NCBI GenBank assembly: GCA_965208975.1
Contig: CBDBQH010000001.1
Location: 310,001 to 374,000, forward strand
Reading direction: 5' to 3'
DNA length: 64,000 nt
Source of the DNA: G963663315 sp965208975
GTDB lineage: Bacteria > Pseudomonadota > Gammaproteobacteria > Arenicellales > Poriferihabitantaceae
The position numbers and the translations under genes were made by a program. Below are positions 45,814 through 53,634 of the stretch, one piece after another (position 1 is the first letter of the stretch; each line of letters opens with the position of its first letter). Under the pieces are notes generated by a model. It was not told where the DNA came from, searched no databases, and worked only from the letters and a program-made list of their open reading frames with translations.

Positions 45814-47526
45814 ATGCCATTCCAGAAAATGATGCTGTTCGTGGCGCTTGGCCTGGCGCTGGTCATGATCTGGCAATCCTGGGGCGAATTCCAGCGCGAA
45901 AGATTGGTTACAGACATTCCGGATGCCGAACAGGGCGCGGCGCTGGCGGGCTCAGATACGGCCATTCCCCGTGCAAATTTGACCGAAGATGTGCCGGATG
46001 CCCCGGAAGTTGCGACTGGCATTGATGATGTCGGGGCGGACGCCGCGGTTGATGAGGCCGGCGCGATGGCGGCGGTGGGCAGCGACAGCCGGATTATTCA
46101 GATCACGACAGACCTGATCAAGGCGCAAATCGACACCCGCGGCGGGGACTTGATTCGGGTGGAATTGCTGAAGCATCCGGTCAGTGTGGATACGCCCGAT
46201 GTTCCGTTTGTGCTGATGCACAGGGACCATCCGAACCTGTTTGTCGCACAAAGCGGGCTGATCGGCAAGGAGCGGGAGTACCCCAATCATAATGTCGAGT
46301 TTTCCGCGTCCCGGTTCGAGTATCAGTTGGGTGACGACCAGAATCTGGATGTGATACTGACGTGGAGAGCGCCGGATGGAGTGGATTATGAAAAAATCTA
46401 TCGTTTTGAGAGGGACAGCTATCGGATAGAGGTTGATTTTCATATCACCAACAACAGCGACCAGCCGTGGACGGGTTTCGTTTACGGGCAGTTGAAGCAA
46501 ACCGAAATTGAACAGGAGGGGTCACTGGGCTTTCTGGGTCGCATACCCAGTTACAACGGAGCGGCGATTTATACCGAGGAAGACAAGTACGACAAAATTG
46601 ACTACGGTGAAATTCAGGACGAATCATTGAATATGACGACAACGGATGGATGGGTCGCGATGTTGCAGCATTACTTTGTGGCCGCCTGGTTGCCGATGGA
46701 GTCCGATTATTACCAGTTGTATTCTGGCGTAAACAACCAGACCCCCAAGCCTGAATACCGTATCGGCTACAAGACCACCCGGCCGGTGACGGTCCACCCC
46801 GGTCAGACCGGAGTGGCGCCGACCGCGTTGTTCGTTGGACCGAAAGAACAGGTGCGTCTCGACCGGCAGAACAAGAACGGGTTGAAATTGACAGTGGATT
46901 ATGGCTGGTTTACCCCGCTCGCCAATCCCCTGTTCTGGTTGTTGAGCAAGATATACGGGGTGACCCTGAACTGGGGGTGGGCCATTATCCTGCTGACGGT
47001 TCTGGTCAAGGCGGTTTTCTATCCTCTTTCAGCGGCCAGTTACAAGTCGATGGCGAAGATGAAAAAGCTGCAGCCGAGAATGGCGACATTGAAAGAGCGG
47101 TACAGTGGCGACAAGCAGAAGTTTCAACAGGAAATGATGAAACTCTACAAGCAGGAGAAAGTGAATCCGGCCGGCGGTTGTTTGCCGGTGCTGGTGCAGA
47201 TTCCGGTATTTATCGCTCTGTACTGGACCCTGCTGGAGAGTGTGGAGCTGCGACAGGCCGATTTCGTGTGGTGGCTGAATGATCTTTCATTACCGGACCC
47301 GTACTTTGTATTGCCGATCATCATGGGGCTTTCGATGCTGGCCCAGCACTTTCTGAATCCCGCTCCGGTAGACCCGATTCAGAAAAAAATCATGACGGCG
47401 CTGCCTTTCGTGTTTACCATCTTTTTCCTGTGGTTCCCGGCTGGCCTGGTTCTTTACTGGGTGGTCAATAATCTGCTTTCCATTGCACAGCAATACTATA
47501 TCACCCGAAAGTTCCAGAGCGCCTGA
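45814..47526 (+). CDS. yidC: Membrane protein insertase YidC
   Basis: Inserts and folds inner-membrane proteins alone or with SecYEG. An N-terminal membrane segment (MLFVALGLALVMIWQSW) is followed by a large periplasmic beta domain (about residues 90-340) and a C-terminal five-helix core with WGWAIILLTVLVKAVFYPLS, MKKLQPRMATLKERY, NPAGGCLPVLVQIPVFIALY and the final FPAGLVLYWVVNNLLSIAQQ. ATG 45814 is preferred; a TTG at 45805 overlapping the yidD stop is also possible. Confidence 0.96.
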   Translation: MPFQKMMLFVALGLALVMIWQSWGEFQRERLVTDIPDAEQGAALAGSDTAIPRANLTEDVPDAPEVATGIDDVGADAAVDEAGAMAAVGSDSRIIQITTDLIKAQIDTRGGDLIRVELLKHPVSVDTPDVPFVLMHRDHPNLFVAQSGLIGKEREYPNHNVEFSASRFEYQLGDDQNLDVILTWRAPDGVDYEKIYRFERDSYRIEVDFHITNNSDQPWTGFVYGQLKQTEIEQEGSLGFLGRIPSYNGAAIYTEEDKYDKIDYGEIQDESLNMTTTDGWVAMLQHYFVAAWLPMESDYYQLYSGVNNQTPKPEYRIGYKTTRPVTVHPGQTGVAPTALFVGPKEQVRLDRQNKNGLKLTVDYGWFTPLANPLFWLLSKIYGVTLNWGWAIILLTVLVKAVFYPLSAASYKSMAKMKKLQPRMATLKERYSGDKQKFQQEMMKLYKQEKVNPAGGCLPVLVQIPVFIALYWTLLESVELRQADFVWWLNDLSLPDPYFVLPIIMGLSMLAQHFLNPAPVDPIQKKIMTALPFVFTIFFLWFPAGLVLYWVVNNLLSIAQQYYITRKFQSA

Positions 47527-48910
47527 TTCAGGAGTATGTCCTGAAGCGGGAACCGGAAGTTCATACGGCTTCGCCAGTACCGATACCATTGTCGCTGTTG
47601 CGACTCCGCCTGGACGCGGGGGAATCAGTATTGTCCGGTTGTCTGGCCCGAATGTGAGCCGTATCGCCAATCGGCTGGTCGGTATGTGCCCCGCTCCCCG
47701 CCATGCTTGCCGGGCTGATTTTCTCGATCACAACGGTCAGGTTGTTGACAATGGAATCGCCCTGTATTTTCCCGCTCCGCATAGTTTTACCGGCGAATCC
47801 ACGCTTGAGCTCCAGGCTCATGGCAGCCCCGTGGTGATGCAGATGTTATTGCAGAATTGTCTCGCATCGGGCGCCAGACTGGCTCAGCCCGGTGAGTTTT
47901 CCAAACGCGCTTTTCTGAACGGAAGGCTGGATTTGACTCAGGCGGAGGCGATTGCGGATTTGATCGACAGCAGTACACAGGCGGCGGCCAGATCGGCGCT
48001 TCACTCGCTTCAGGGAGGCTTTTCCAGGCGGATCAACGAATTGGTGGAGGAAGTGACTCGCCTGCGGATTTTTGTCGAAGCCGCTATTGATTTTCCGGCT
48101 GAGGAAATAGATTTTCTCGAAGACGAAAAGGTGGTTAATCAGCTGGAGCGCCTGTCTTCATTATTCGCTTCGTTGAACAGATCCGTTAAACAGGGAGTAT
48201 TGTTGCGAGAGGGGCTGAAGGTGGTGTTGGCGGGATTGCCGAACGTGGGAAAATCCAGTTTGCTCAATTATTTATGCAATGATCAACGGGCGATTGTCAG
48301 TGACATTCCCGGCACCACACGGGACGTGCTGGAGCAGTTTATCGAGCTGGACGGGCTGCCTGTGAAAATTATCGATACTGCCGGAATCCGACCGGCTACC
48401 AGTGAAATTGAAGCGGAAGGAGTGCGCCGGGCAATCTGGCAACAAAACCATGCCGACCTGGTGCTTTTACTGGTTGATGATTCCAAAAACCCTGATCTTC
48501 AGAGGCATTGCCTGGTGAAGGAACTGGACACGACCGCTCCGGTTCTGCTGGTGCGAAATAAAATCGACCTGAGTGGCCGCGCTGCCGTTTGCGGGACTGA
48601 TGATGAGGTGTGCGTGTCCGCGCTTACCGGCGAGGGTGTTGATATTCTGAAGGAAAAAATCAGATACATTGCCGGGTTTCGTGATGTCGATGATAGCCAT
48701 TTTCTAGCCAGGGAAAGACATATCGACGCGCTGGAGCGGGCTTATGAATTCCTGCTCCGTGGCCTGGAGCGGCAGAGAACATTTTGCGCCAGCGAATTGC
48801 TTGCTGACGACTTGAACTCTTGTCAGTGCGCCCTGTCCGAAATTACGGGTGAGATCAGCAGTGATGATTTGCTCGGCATGATCTTCAATACTTTTTGTAT
48901 CGGCAAATGA
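47483..48910 (+). CDS. mnmE: tRNA modification GTPase MnmE
   Basis: With MnmG installs the carboxymethylaminomethyl group on wobble uridine 34 of certain tRNAs. Features: N-terminal folate-binding domain (DTIVAVATPPGRGGISIVRLSG), G domain GLPNVGKSSLLN, DIPGTTRD, DTAGIR, NKID, and the C-terminal CIGK with catalytic Cys. There is no ATG, GTG or TTG between TTG 47483 and the conserved domain, so that TTG is the only standard start; it overlaps yidC by 44 bp and adds about 34 unusual residues. Initiation at a rarer codon (for example ATT near the DTIV motif) cannot be excluded. Confidence 0.93.
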   Translation: MHSNTISPESSRAPDSGVCPEAGTGSSYGFASTDTIVAVATPPGRGGISIVRLSGPNVSRIANRLVGMCPAPRHACRADFLDHNGQVVDNGIALYFPAPHSFTGESTLELQAHGSPVVMQMLLQNCLASGARLAQPGEFSKRAFLNGRLDLTQAEAIADLIDSSTQAAARSALHSLQGGFSRRINELVEEVTRLRIFVEAAIDFPAEEIDFLEDEKVVNQLERLSSLFASLNRSVKQGVLLREGLKVVLAGLPNVGKSSLLNYLCNDQRAIVSDIPGTTRDVLEQFIELDGLPVKIIDTAGIRPATSEIEAEGVRRAIWQQNHADLVLLLVDDSKNPDLQRHCLVKELDTTAPVLLVRNKIDLSGRAAVCGTDDEVCVSALTGEGVDILKEKIRYIAGFRDVDDSHFLARERHIDALERAYEFLLRGLERQRTFCASELLADDLNSCQCALSEITGEISSDDLLGMIFNTFCIGK

Positions 48911-48921
48911 CGATTTGCCCG

Positions 48922-48951
48922 GTCGCAGATGGCCGTGTCGCAGATGGCCGC
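48922..48951. repeat. 15-bp tandem duplication downstream of mnmE
   Basis: GTCGCAGATGGCCGT (48922-48936) is followed by GTCGCAGATGGCCGC (48937-48951), differing only at the last base. It begins 12 bp after the mnmE stop. Confidence 0.9.
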
Positions 48952-48988
48952 AGCCTTAATATTTCTCTGTCGGAAAAATAATTGCTTG

Positions 48989-49004
48989 TATAATCCGGTA
49001 TAAT
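48989..49004 (+). promoter_or_regulatory. Two tandem TATAAT boxes before the MotA-like gene
   Basis: Perfect -10 hexamers TATAAT occur at 48989-48994 and 48999-49004, about 75-90 bp before the MotA-like start. No good TTGACA partner is seen for either, so strength or activator dependence is unclear. They suggest that the channel pair has its own transcription start rather than depending on mnmE. Confidence 0.45.
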
Positions 49005-49078
49005 ACAGTGGAATTCTGGACAGCCGCCCACTGGATGAGGCCGTTGAATCCGATGCGAATGAACCGGGAAATAATAGA

Positions 49079-50092
49079 ATGATGAACGCTACCCCACATA
49101 ATTACACTCGAAATATTCTGTTGCAAATACTGCTTGTTCTGGGAGTTCTGGTGATCGCGGGGGTGTGGCAGCGAGACCTCGTCACACAGATTTATTTCCA
49201 TAACCAGGTCAATGCGGTGGGCTGGCTGATCAACGGCGGTATCCTGCTTCTGTTCGTTTGCGGTTTGTTTGAACTGATCAAACGCTTTATGGAGTATCGG
49301 CTCCAGGAGCAGGCCATCAATCGGTTACAGTCCAACCTCGGCGCAGGCGGCGAACCCTTGATGGGAATTCCTCGCAGGCTGATGATCTCTGAACGGTTTC
49401 TGACTTTGCAGACGCTGAGCCTCCGGCGTGAGGCCATCAATCAGAATGCCCTGGCCGCTACCTTGCTGGCTTCGGAATCAAGCCGCAACAGTTTCTTGAA
49501 GTTTGTCCACAATGTGCTGATTCTGACCGGCGTGTTCGGAACCATTGTCTCCCTGTCCATTTCGTTGCTTGGGGCTTCTGATATTTTGCAAAGCAGCGGG
49601 CAGATCAATATCTTGCCAGGCGGTGACCAGGAGAGCGGGAAGGGGTTGGGCACCATGATTTTCGGAATGTCGACCGCGTTGTCCACCACTCTGACTGCAA
49701 TTCTGGCGTATCTGTTCTTTGGCTATTTTTATATCAAACTGACCGATACCCAGACCTTTCTGCTTAGTAAGGTTGAGGAAGTAACCGCAACCACATTGAT
49801 ACCGCACCTCCAGGGCAACCGGGCGGAGACGCTGGATTTCTCGGATATTCAGTCTGCCGGTGAGTTGATTGCGAAACTGGGACAGTCCCAGGAACGGGTG
49901 ACACAGAAACTGAATGAATTGCTGGAGTCCCGGAAAATGGAAGATCAGGGCAATCAGGAAATGCTGACCCTGATTCGTGAAATGATCGAAGTCCAGATGT
50001 CCACGACCAACCGCAATAATGAGAATCTGAATGAAGTTGTGACCCTGTTGCAGCGTGGATTCCGGTTGCGACCCGGAGGACTGGAACCTTAA
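49079..50092 (+). CDS. MotA/TolQ/ExbB-like proton-channel protein
   Basis: A 337-residue membrane protein with segments near residues 13-32, 48-70, 142-165 and 190-215. The last pair carries GVFGTIVSLSISLLG and GMSTALSTTLTAILAYLFFG, which corresponds to the GLLGTVxGM...ALxTTxxGL pattern of ExbB/TolQ/MotA stator channels, including the paired threonines. A cytoplasmic loop of about 70 residues and a charged C-terminal tail complete it. It is paired with a MotB-like gene 15 bp downstream. No tol, exb, mot or zor partner genes are present, and the substrate of the motor is unknown. Confidence 0.72.
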   Translation: MMNATPHNYTRNILLQILLVLGVLVIAGVWQRDLVTQIYFHNQVNAVGWLINGGILLLFVCGLFELIKRFMEYRLQEQAINRLQSNLGAGGEPLMGIPRRLMISERFLTLQTLSLRREAINQNALAATLLASESSRNSFLKFVHNVLILTGVFGTIVSLSISLLGASDILQSSGQINILPGGDQESGKGLGTMIFGMSTALSTTLTAILAYLFFGYFYIKLTDTQTFLLSKVEEVTATTLIPHLQGNRAETLDFSDIQSAGELIAKLGQSQERVTQKLNELLESRKMEDQGNQEMLTLIREMIEVQMSTTNRNNENLNEVVTLLQRGFRLRPGGLEP

Positions 50093-50107
50093 GCAGCGGA
50101 CTGCCGA

Positions 50108-51733
50108 ATGCTGAAAACCAACGGCTTTGTTGATCTTCGGGTCGGTCACGGCGCTGCCGGTATCGGCGATGATAGCGTATGGCCATCGTTTACCGATGTC
50201 ATGACCGTGATCGTGATGATATTCCTGATGACGCTGGTCGTCATCATGGTGCGTAATTTCGGGTTGAGCAGCGAGTTACTGACCAATATCTCGGCCCGGG
50301 AAGCCGCCATGCTGGCTAATCAGGACCTGACGCAGAAAAATACGGAGTTGGAAGCCTCCCTGCAAAGCGCAGAGGCTGAACGCAGTTCATTATCCGTATC
50401 ACTCGCGCAGGCGCTCCAACGGATTGCCTCGCTTGCCGATGAACAGCTTGAACTACAGGCAGACCTTTCGTCGATGACTGTGGCGCGACAGGAGCTTGAA
50501 CAGGCCAGCGAACGATTGCAACAGACCCAGCTTGAGACTTCGGTGAAGGTTGAGGGTCTGGTTGCGGACACGGAAGTTCTGATGCGGCAGAAGGAGAATC
50601 TGGAAGCGGCGTTGCAGGAGACGGAAGCGGAACGTTTCTTACTGGCGGAATCATTGAGAGAAGCGCTCGAGCGGGTCGCCTCGCTGAGCGAGAGTGAGCG
50701 GGGATTACAGGCTGAGGTGGCGTTGCTGACTGCGGCGCGACAAGAGCTTGAACAGACCCGGCTTGCTACTTCGGCGAAGGTTCAAGGCCTGATTGCGGAC
50801 ACGGAAGTCTTGACGCGACAGAAGGAAAAACTGGAAGCGGCGTTGCAAGAGACGGAAGTAGCGCTGCAAGAGACGAAAGCGACGCTGCAAAAGACAGAAG
50901 TAGCGTTGCAAGAGACGGAAACGGCGCTGCAAGAGACGGAAGCGGAACGTTTCTCACTGGCGGAATCATTGAGAGAAGCGCGCGAACGGATCGCTTCGCT
51001 GAGCGAGAGTGAGCGAGGATTACAGGATGACCTTGCAAGCCTGACAGCCCGTGAACTGCTTTTAACCCGAAACATCGGAGCGCTGGACGAAACGCTGGCA
51101 GAACTGAAGAACCAGTCGGAAGCTGAAATCACGTCCCTGATTGACGAGAAATCCACATTGGAAGAGCGGATTTATACCTTGTCAGGGCAACTCGAACATT
51201 TGCGACGACTATTGTCGCGGTCAAATCTTGAGAATCAAATGTTGGCTGAAGAAATGGCGCAAGTGGAAAGAATCAATGAAGACGCGGCACAACGATACGC
51301 CCGGGTGACCGATGAGATTTTGTCACTGAACGAATTGATTAAGCAACGGGAAGTGGAGATTGCCTCTTTACAAGCGAGCGCGGATACTTCTGCCCAACAG
51401 TATCGGTCCCTGCAGGAAGAATACGAAAGTCTGGATGCCCAGTACCGCAAGCTGGTTCGTCCCGCGAGGAGTCCGGTCGGGAAAACAGTGGCTGAAGTTC
51501 ATGTGGAGAAAATATCGGGAACCCTGTCGTACAGGATCAAGCGGCCAGACGATTCTGATCTGGTTGCGGTTTCCCGCGAGCAACTGGACTCGCTCCTCCA
51601 GGATATGAAAACCCGGTTGGGCAAATCGCTGTATACCAGAATCGTAATTCCCGACGACAGTAACCTGACCTTTAACGAGGCCTGGGGATTTACCTGGGAA
51701 ATCCTGCGAGAGTATGATTACTATTATCAATGA
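50108..51733 (+). CDS. MotB/ExbD-like protein with long repetitive coiled coil
   Basis: A 541-residue protein. Residues 24-50 form a single membrane helix (SVWPSFTDVMTVIVMIFLMT) with Asp30 at its start, matching the position of the proton-binding Asp of MotB/ExbD/ZorB. About 370 residues of coiled coil follow, built of near-repeats of some 70 residues (AERFLLAESLREALERVASL and variants) and a 7-residue ALQETEx run. The last 100 residues form a compact conserved-looking domain ending TFNEAWGFTWEILREYDYYY, not an OmpA-type peptidoglycan domain as far as I can see. It probably forms a stator with the upstream channel. Its stop overlaps mnmG (ATGA). Confidence 0.7.
   Translation: MLKTNGFVDLRVGHGAAGIGDDSVWPSFTDVMTVIVMIFLMTLVVIMVRNFGLSSELLTNISAREAAMLANQDLTQKNTELEASLQSAEAERSSLSVSLAQALQRIASLADEQLELQADLSSMTVARQELEQASERLQQTQLETSVKVEGLVADTEVLMRQKENLEAALQETEAERFLLAESLREALERVASLSESERGLQAEVALLTAARQELEQTRLATSAKVQGLIADTEVLTRQKEKLEAALQETEVALQETKATLQKTEVALQETETALQETEAERFSLAESLREARERIASLSESERGLQDDLASLTARELLLTRNIGALDETLAELKNQSEAEITSLIDEKSTLEERIYTLSGQLEHLRRLLSRSNLENQMLAEEMAQVERINEDAAQRYARVTDEILSLNELIKQREVEIASLQASADTSAQQYRSLQEEYESLDAQYRKLVRPARSPVGKTVAEVHVEKISGTLSYRIKRPDDSDLVAVSREQLDSLLQDMKTRLGKSLYTRIVIPDDSNLTFNEAWGFTWEILREYDYYYQ
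50840..50944 (+). repeat. Five tandem 21-bp repeats in the MotB-like coiled coil
   Basis: Units at 50840-50860, 50861-50881, 50882-50902, 50903-50923 and 50924-50944 have the pattern GCGCTGCAAGAGACGGAAGCG with few changes. Each encodes a heptad ALQETEx, so gain or loss of a unit keeps both frame and coiled-coil phase. A related single unit lies near 50608. Confidence 0.93.
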
Positions 51734-53613
51734 AGTATCCGGAAAAATTCGAGATCGTGGTGATCGGCGGCGGTCATGCCGGTGTGGAAGCGGCGCTGGC
51801 GGCTGCCCGGATGAATTGCCGAACCCTGTTGATTACTCACAATATCGAAACGATCGGGCAAATGTCGTGCAATCCGGCCATCGGGGGGATTGGCAAAGGC
51901 CATATTGTCAAGGAGATTGACGCTCTCGGCGGCGTCATGGCCCGGGCGATTGATCAATCCGGTATTCATTTTCGCATATTGAATTCCCGGAAGGGGCCGG
52001 CGGTACAGGCGACGCGCGCCCAGGCGGACCGGGCGCTGTATAAAATCGCGATTCGAAGGGCGATTGAGTACCAACCCGGCCTGACCGTATTCCAGCAATC
52101 TGTCGATGACCTGAGCCTGCGGGGTGACCGGGTGATGGGGGTTAAAACCGGGTCGGGAATCGAGATTGAAGCGCCGGTAGTGGTATTGACGGCGGGGACC
52201 TTCCTGAACGGTAAAATCCATGTCGGAATGGACCATTCCAAAGGCGGGCGGGCCGGCGATCCTCCGTCGGTGGCGCTGGCCAACCGGCTGCGGGAGTTGC
52301 CGTTTCGCGTGGGCCGGCTGAAAACCGGAACCCCGCCGCGGATTGACGGCAAAACCATCGACTATAGTGATCTGGAAAAACAGCCGGGCGACCGGCCGGT
52401 TCCGGTATTCTCTTTTCTCGGTGACGCCGGGCAGCATCCTGAGCAGATTTGTTGCCACATTACGCATACCAATGACCGCACCCATGAAATTATCTGCAAA
52501 TCCCTGCACCGATCGCCACTTTACGGTGGCGAGATTGAAGGAGTGGGGCCGCGATACTGTCCCTCGATAGAGGACAAGGTGGTGCGCTTCGCCGAACAGA
52601 ACAGTCACCAGATTTTTGTAGAACCCGAAGGACTGAATACAACGGAAGTGTACCCCAACGGTATTTCCACCAGTCTGCCGTTCGACGTACAACATGACTT
52701 CGTAAGAACCATCAAGGGTTTTGAGCGGGCTCTGATTACCCGCCCCGGCTATGCCATCGAATATGATTTTTTTGACCCGCGCGGACTGAACAATTCACTG
52801 GAAACCAAATCAGTCGATGGCTTATTCTTTGCCGGACAAATTAATGGCACCACCGGCTATGAGGAGGCGGCGGGGCAGGGATTGATTGCCGGCATCAACG
52901 CGGCGTTGAAGATCAACCAGGAGGAACCCTGGTGTCCGGCCAGAAACGAGGCATACATCGGAGTGATGATTGATGATCTGGTGACTCGCGGCGCCTCCGA
53001 GCCTTACCGGATGTTTACTTCCCGCGCCGAATATCGACTCCAGCTGCGTGAGGATAATGCCGACTTGCGGTTGACTGAAAAGGGTTTCCGGCTGGGAGTG
53101 GTGGATGAACAGCGTATCGCCGCCTTCAATCTGAAAAGAGACCGGATTGAAAGGGAAAAAGGGCGATTGGAGAAAACCTGGATTCACCCGGATAAAACCG
53201 ACCCCGTACAGACACAAAGGCTTCTTGGCCAGCCATTGCAACGGGAGGCCAATCTGTTGGATCTGCTCAGAAGACCGGAGACGGACTATCATGCCCTGGT
53301 TGCTCTGGCTGGACTGGATTCACCGCTTGACGATCCGGACAGCATCCGGCAGCTTGAAATCCAGGCTCGATACAGTGGCTATATTGAGCGCCAGATGGTT
53401 GAAATCGAGCGTCAGAAAAACAGCGCCCGGATGATGATTCCGCAGTCAGTGGATTACGCCGAGGTCAGAGGACTGTCTGCGGAAGTTCAACAGAAATTGA
53501 CCGAAACCCGTCCACAGACAATCGGGCAGGCTGCCCGGATTCCGGGAGTCACCCCGGCTGCTGTTTCCCTTTTGCTGGTTCATTTGAAAAAACTCGGACG
53601 CATCGCCGCGTGA
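51730..53613 (+). CDS. mnmG: tRNA uridine-5-carboxymethylaminomethyl modification enzyme MnmG
   Basis: FAD-dependent partner of MnmE. The FAD-binding motif GGGHAGVEAALAAARM is at the N-terminus, with CNPAIGGIGKGH, GTFLNGKIHVG, GRLKTGTPPRID and FAGQINGTTGYEEAAGQG further on, and a helical MnmE-binding C-terminus. It is 627 residues, full length. Normally adjacent to mnmE, it is separated here by the stator-like pair and translationally coupled to it. rsmG, parA and parB, which often follow, are missing. Confidence 0.97.
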   Translation: MKYPEKFEIVVIGGGHAGVEAALAAARMNCRTLLITHNIETIGQMSCNPAIGGIGKGHIVKEIDALGGVMARAIDQSGIHFRILNSRKGPAVQATRAQADRALYKIAIRRAIEYQPGLTVFQQSVDDLSLRGDRVMGVKTGSGIEIEAPVVVLTAGTFLNGKIHVGMDHSKGGRAGDPPSVALANRLRELPFRVGRLKTGTPPRIDGKTIDYSDLEKQPGDRPVPVFSFLGDAGQHPEQICCHITHTNDRTHEIICKSLHRSPLYGGEIEGVGPRYCPSIEDKVVRFAEQNSHQIFVEPEGLNTTEVYPNGISTSLPFDVQHDFVRTIKGFERALITRPGYAIEYDFFDPRGLNNSLETKSVDGLFFAGQINGTTGYEEAAGQGLIAGINAALKINQEEPWCPARNEAYIGVMIDDLVTRGASEPYRMFTSRAEYRLQLREDNADLRLTEKGFRLGVVDEQRIAAFNLKRDRIEREKGRLEKTWIHPDKTDPVQTQRLLGQPLQREANLLDLLRRPETDYHALVALAGLDSPLDDPDSIRQLEIQARYSGYIERQMVEIERQKNSARMMIPQSVDYAEVRGLSAEVQQKLTETRPQTIGQAARIPGVTPAAVSLLLVHLKKLGRIAA

Positions 53614-53634
53614 GCTTCGGCAGGGCGTGGCCAG

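Noticed and set aside
49079..51733. Zorya system (ZorAB)
   Set aside because: No ZorC, ZorD or ZorE nearby, the long coiled coil is on the MotB-like protein rather than the MotA-like one, and no OmpA-like domain was recognised.
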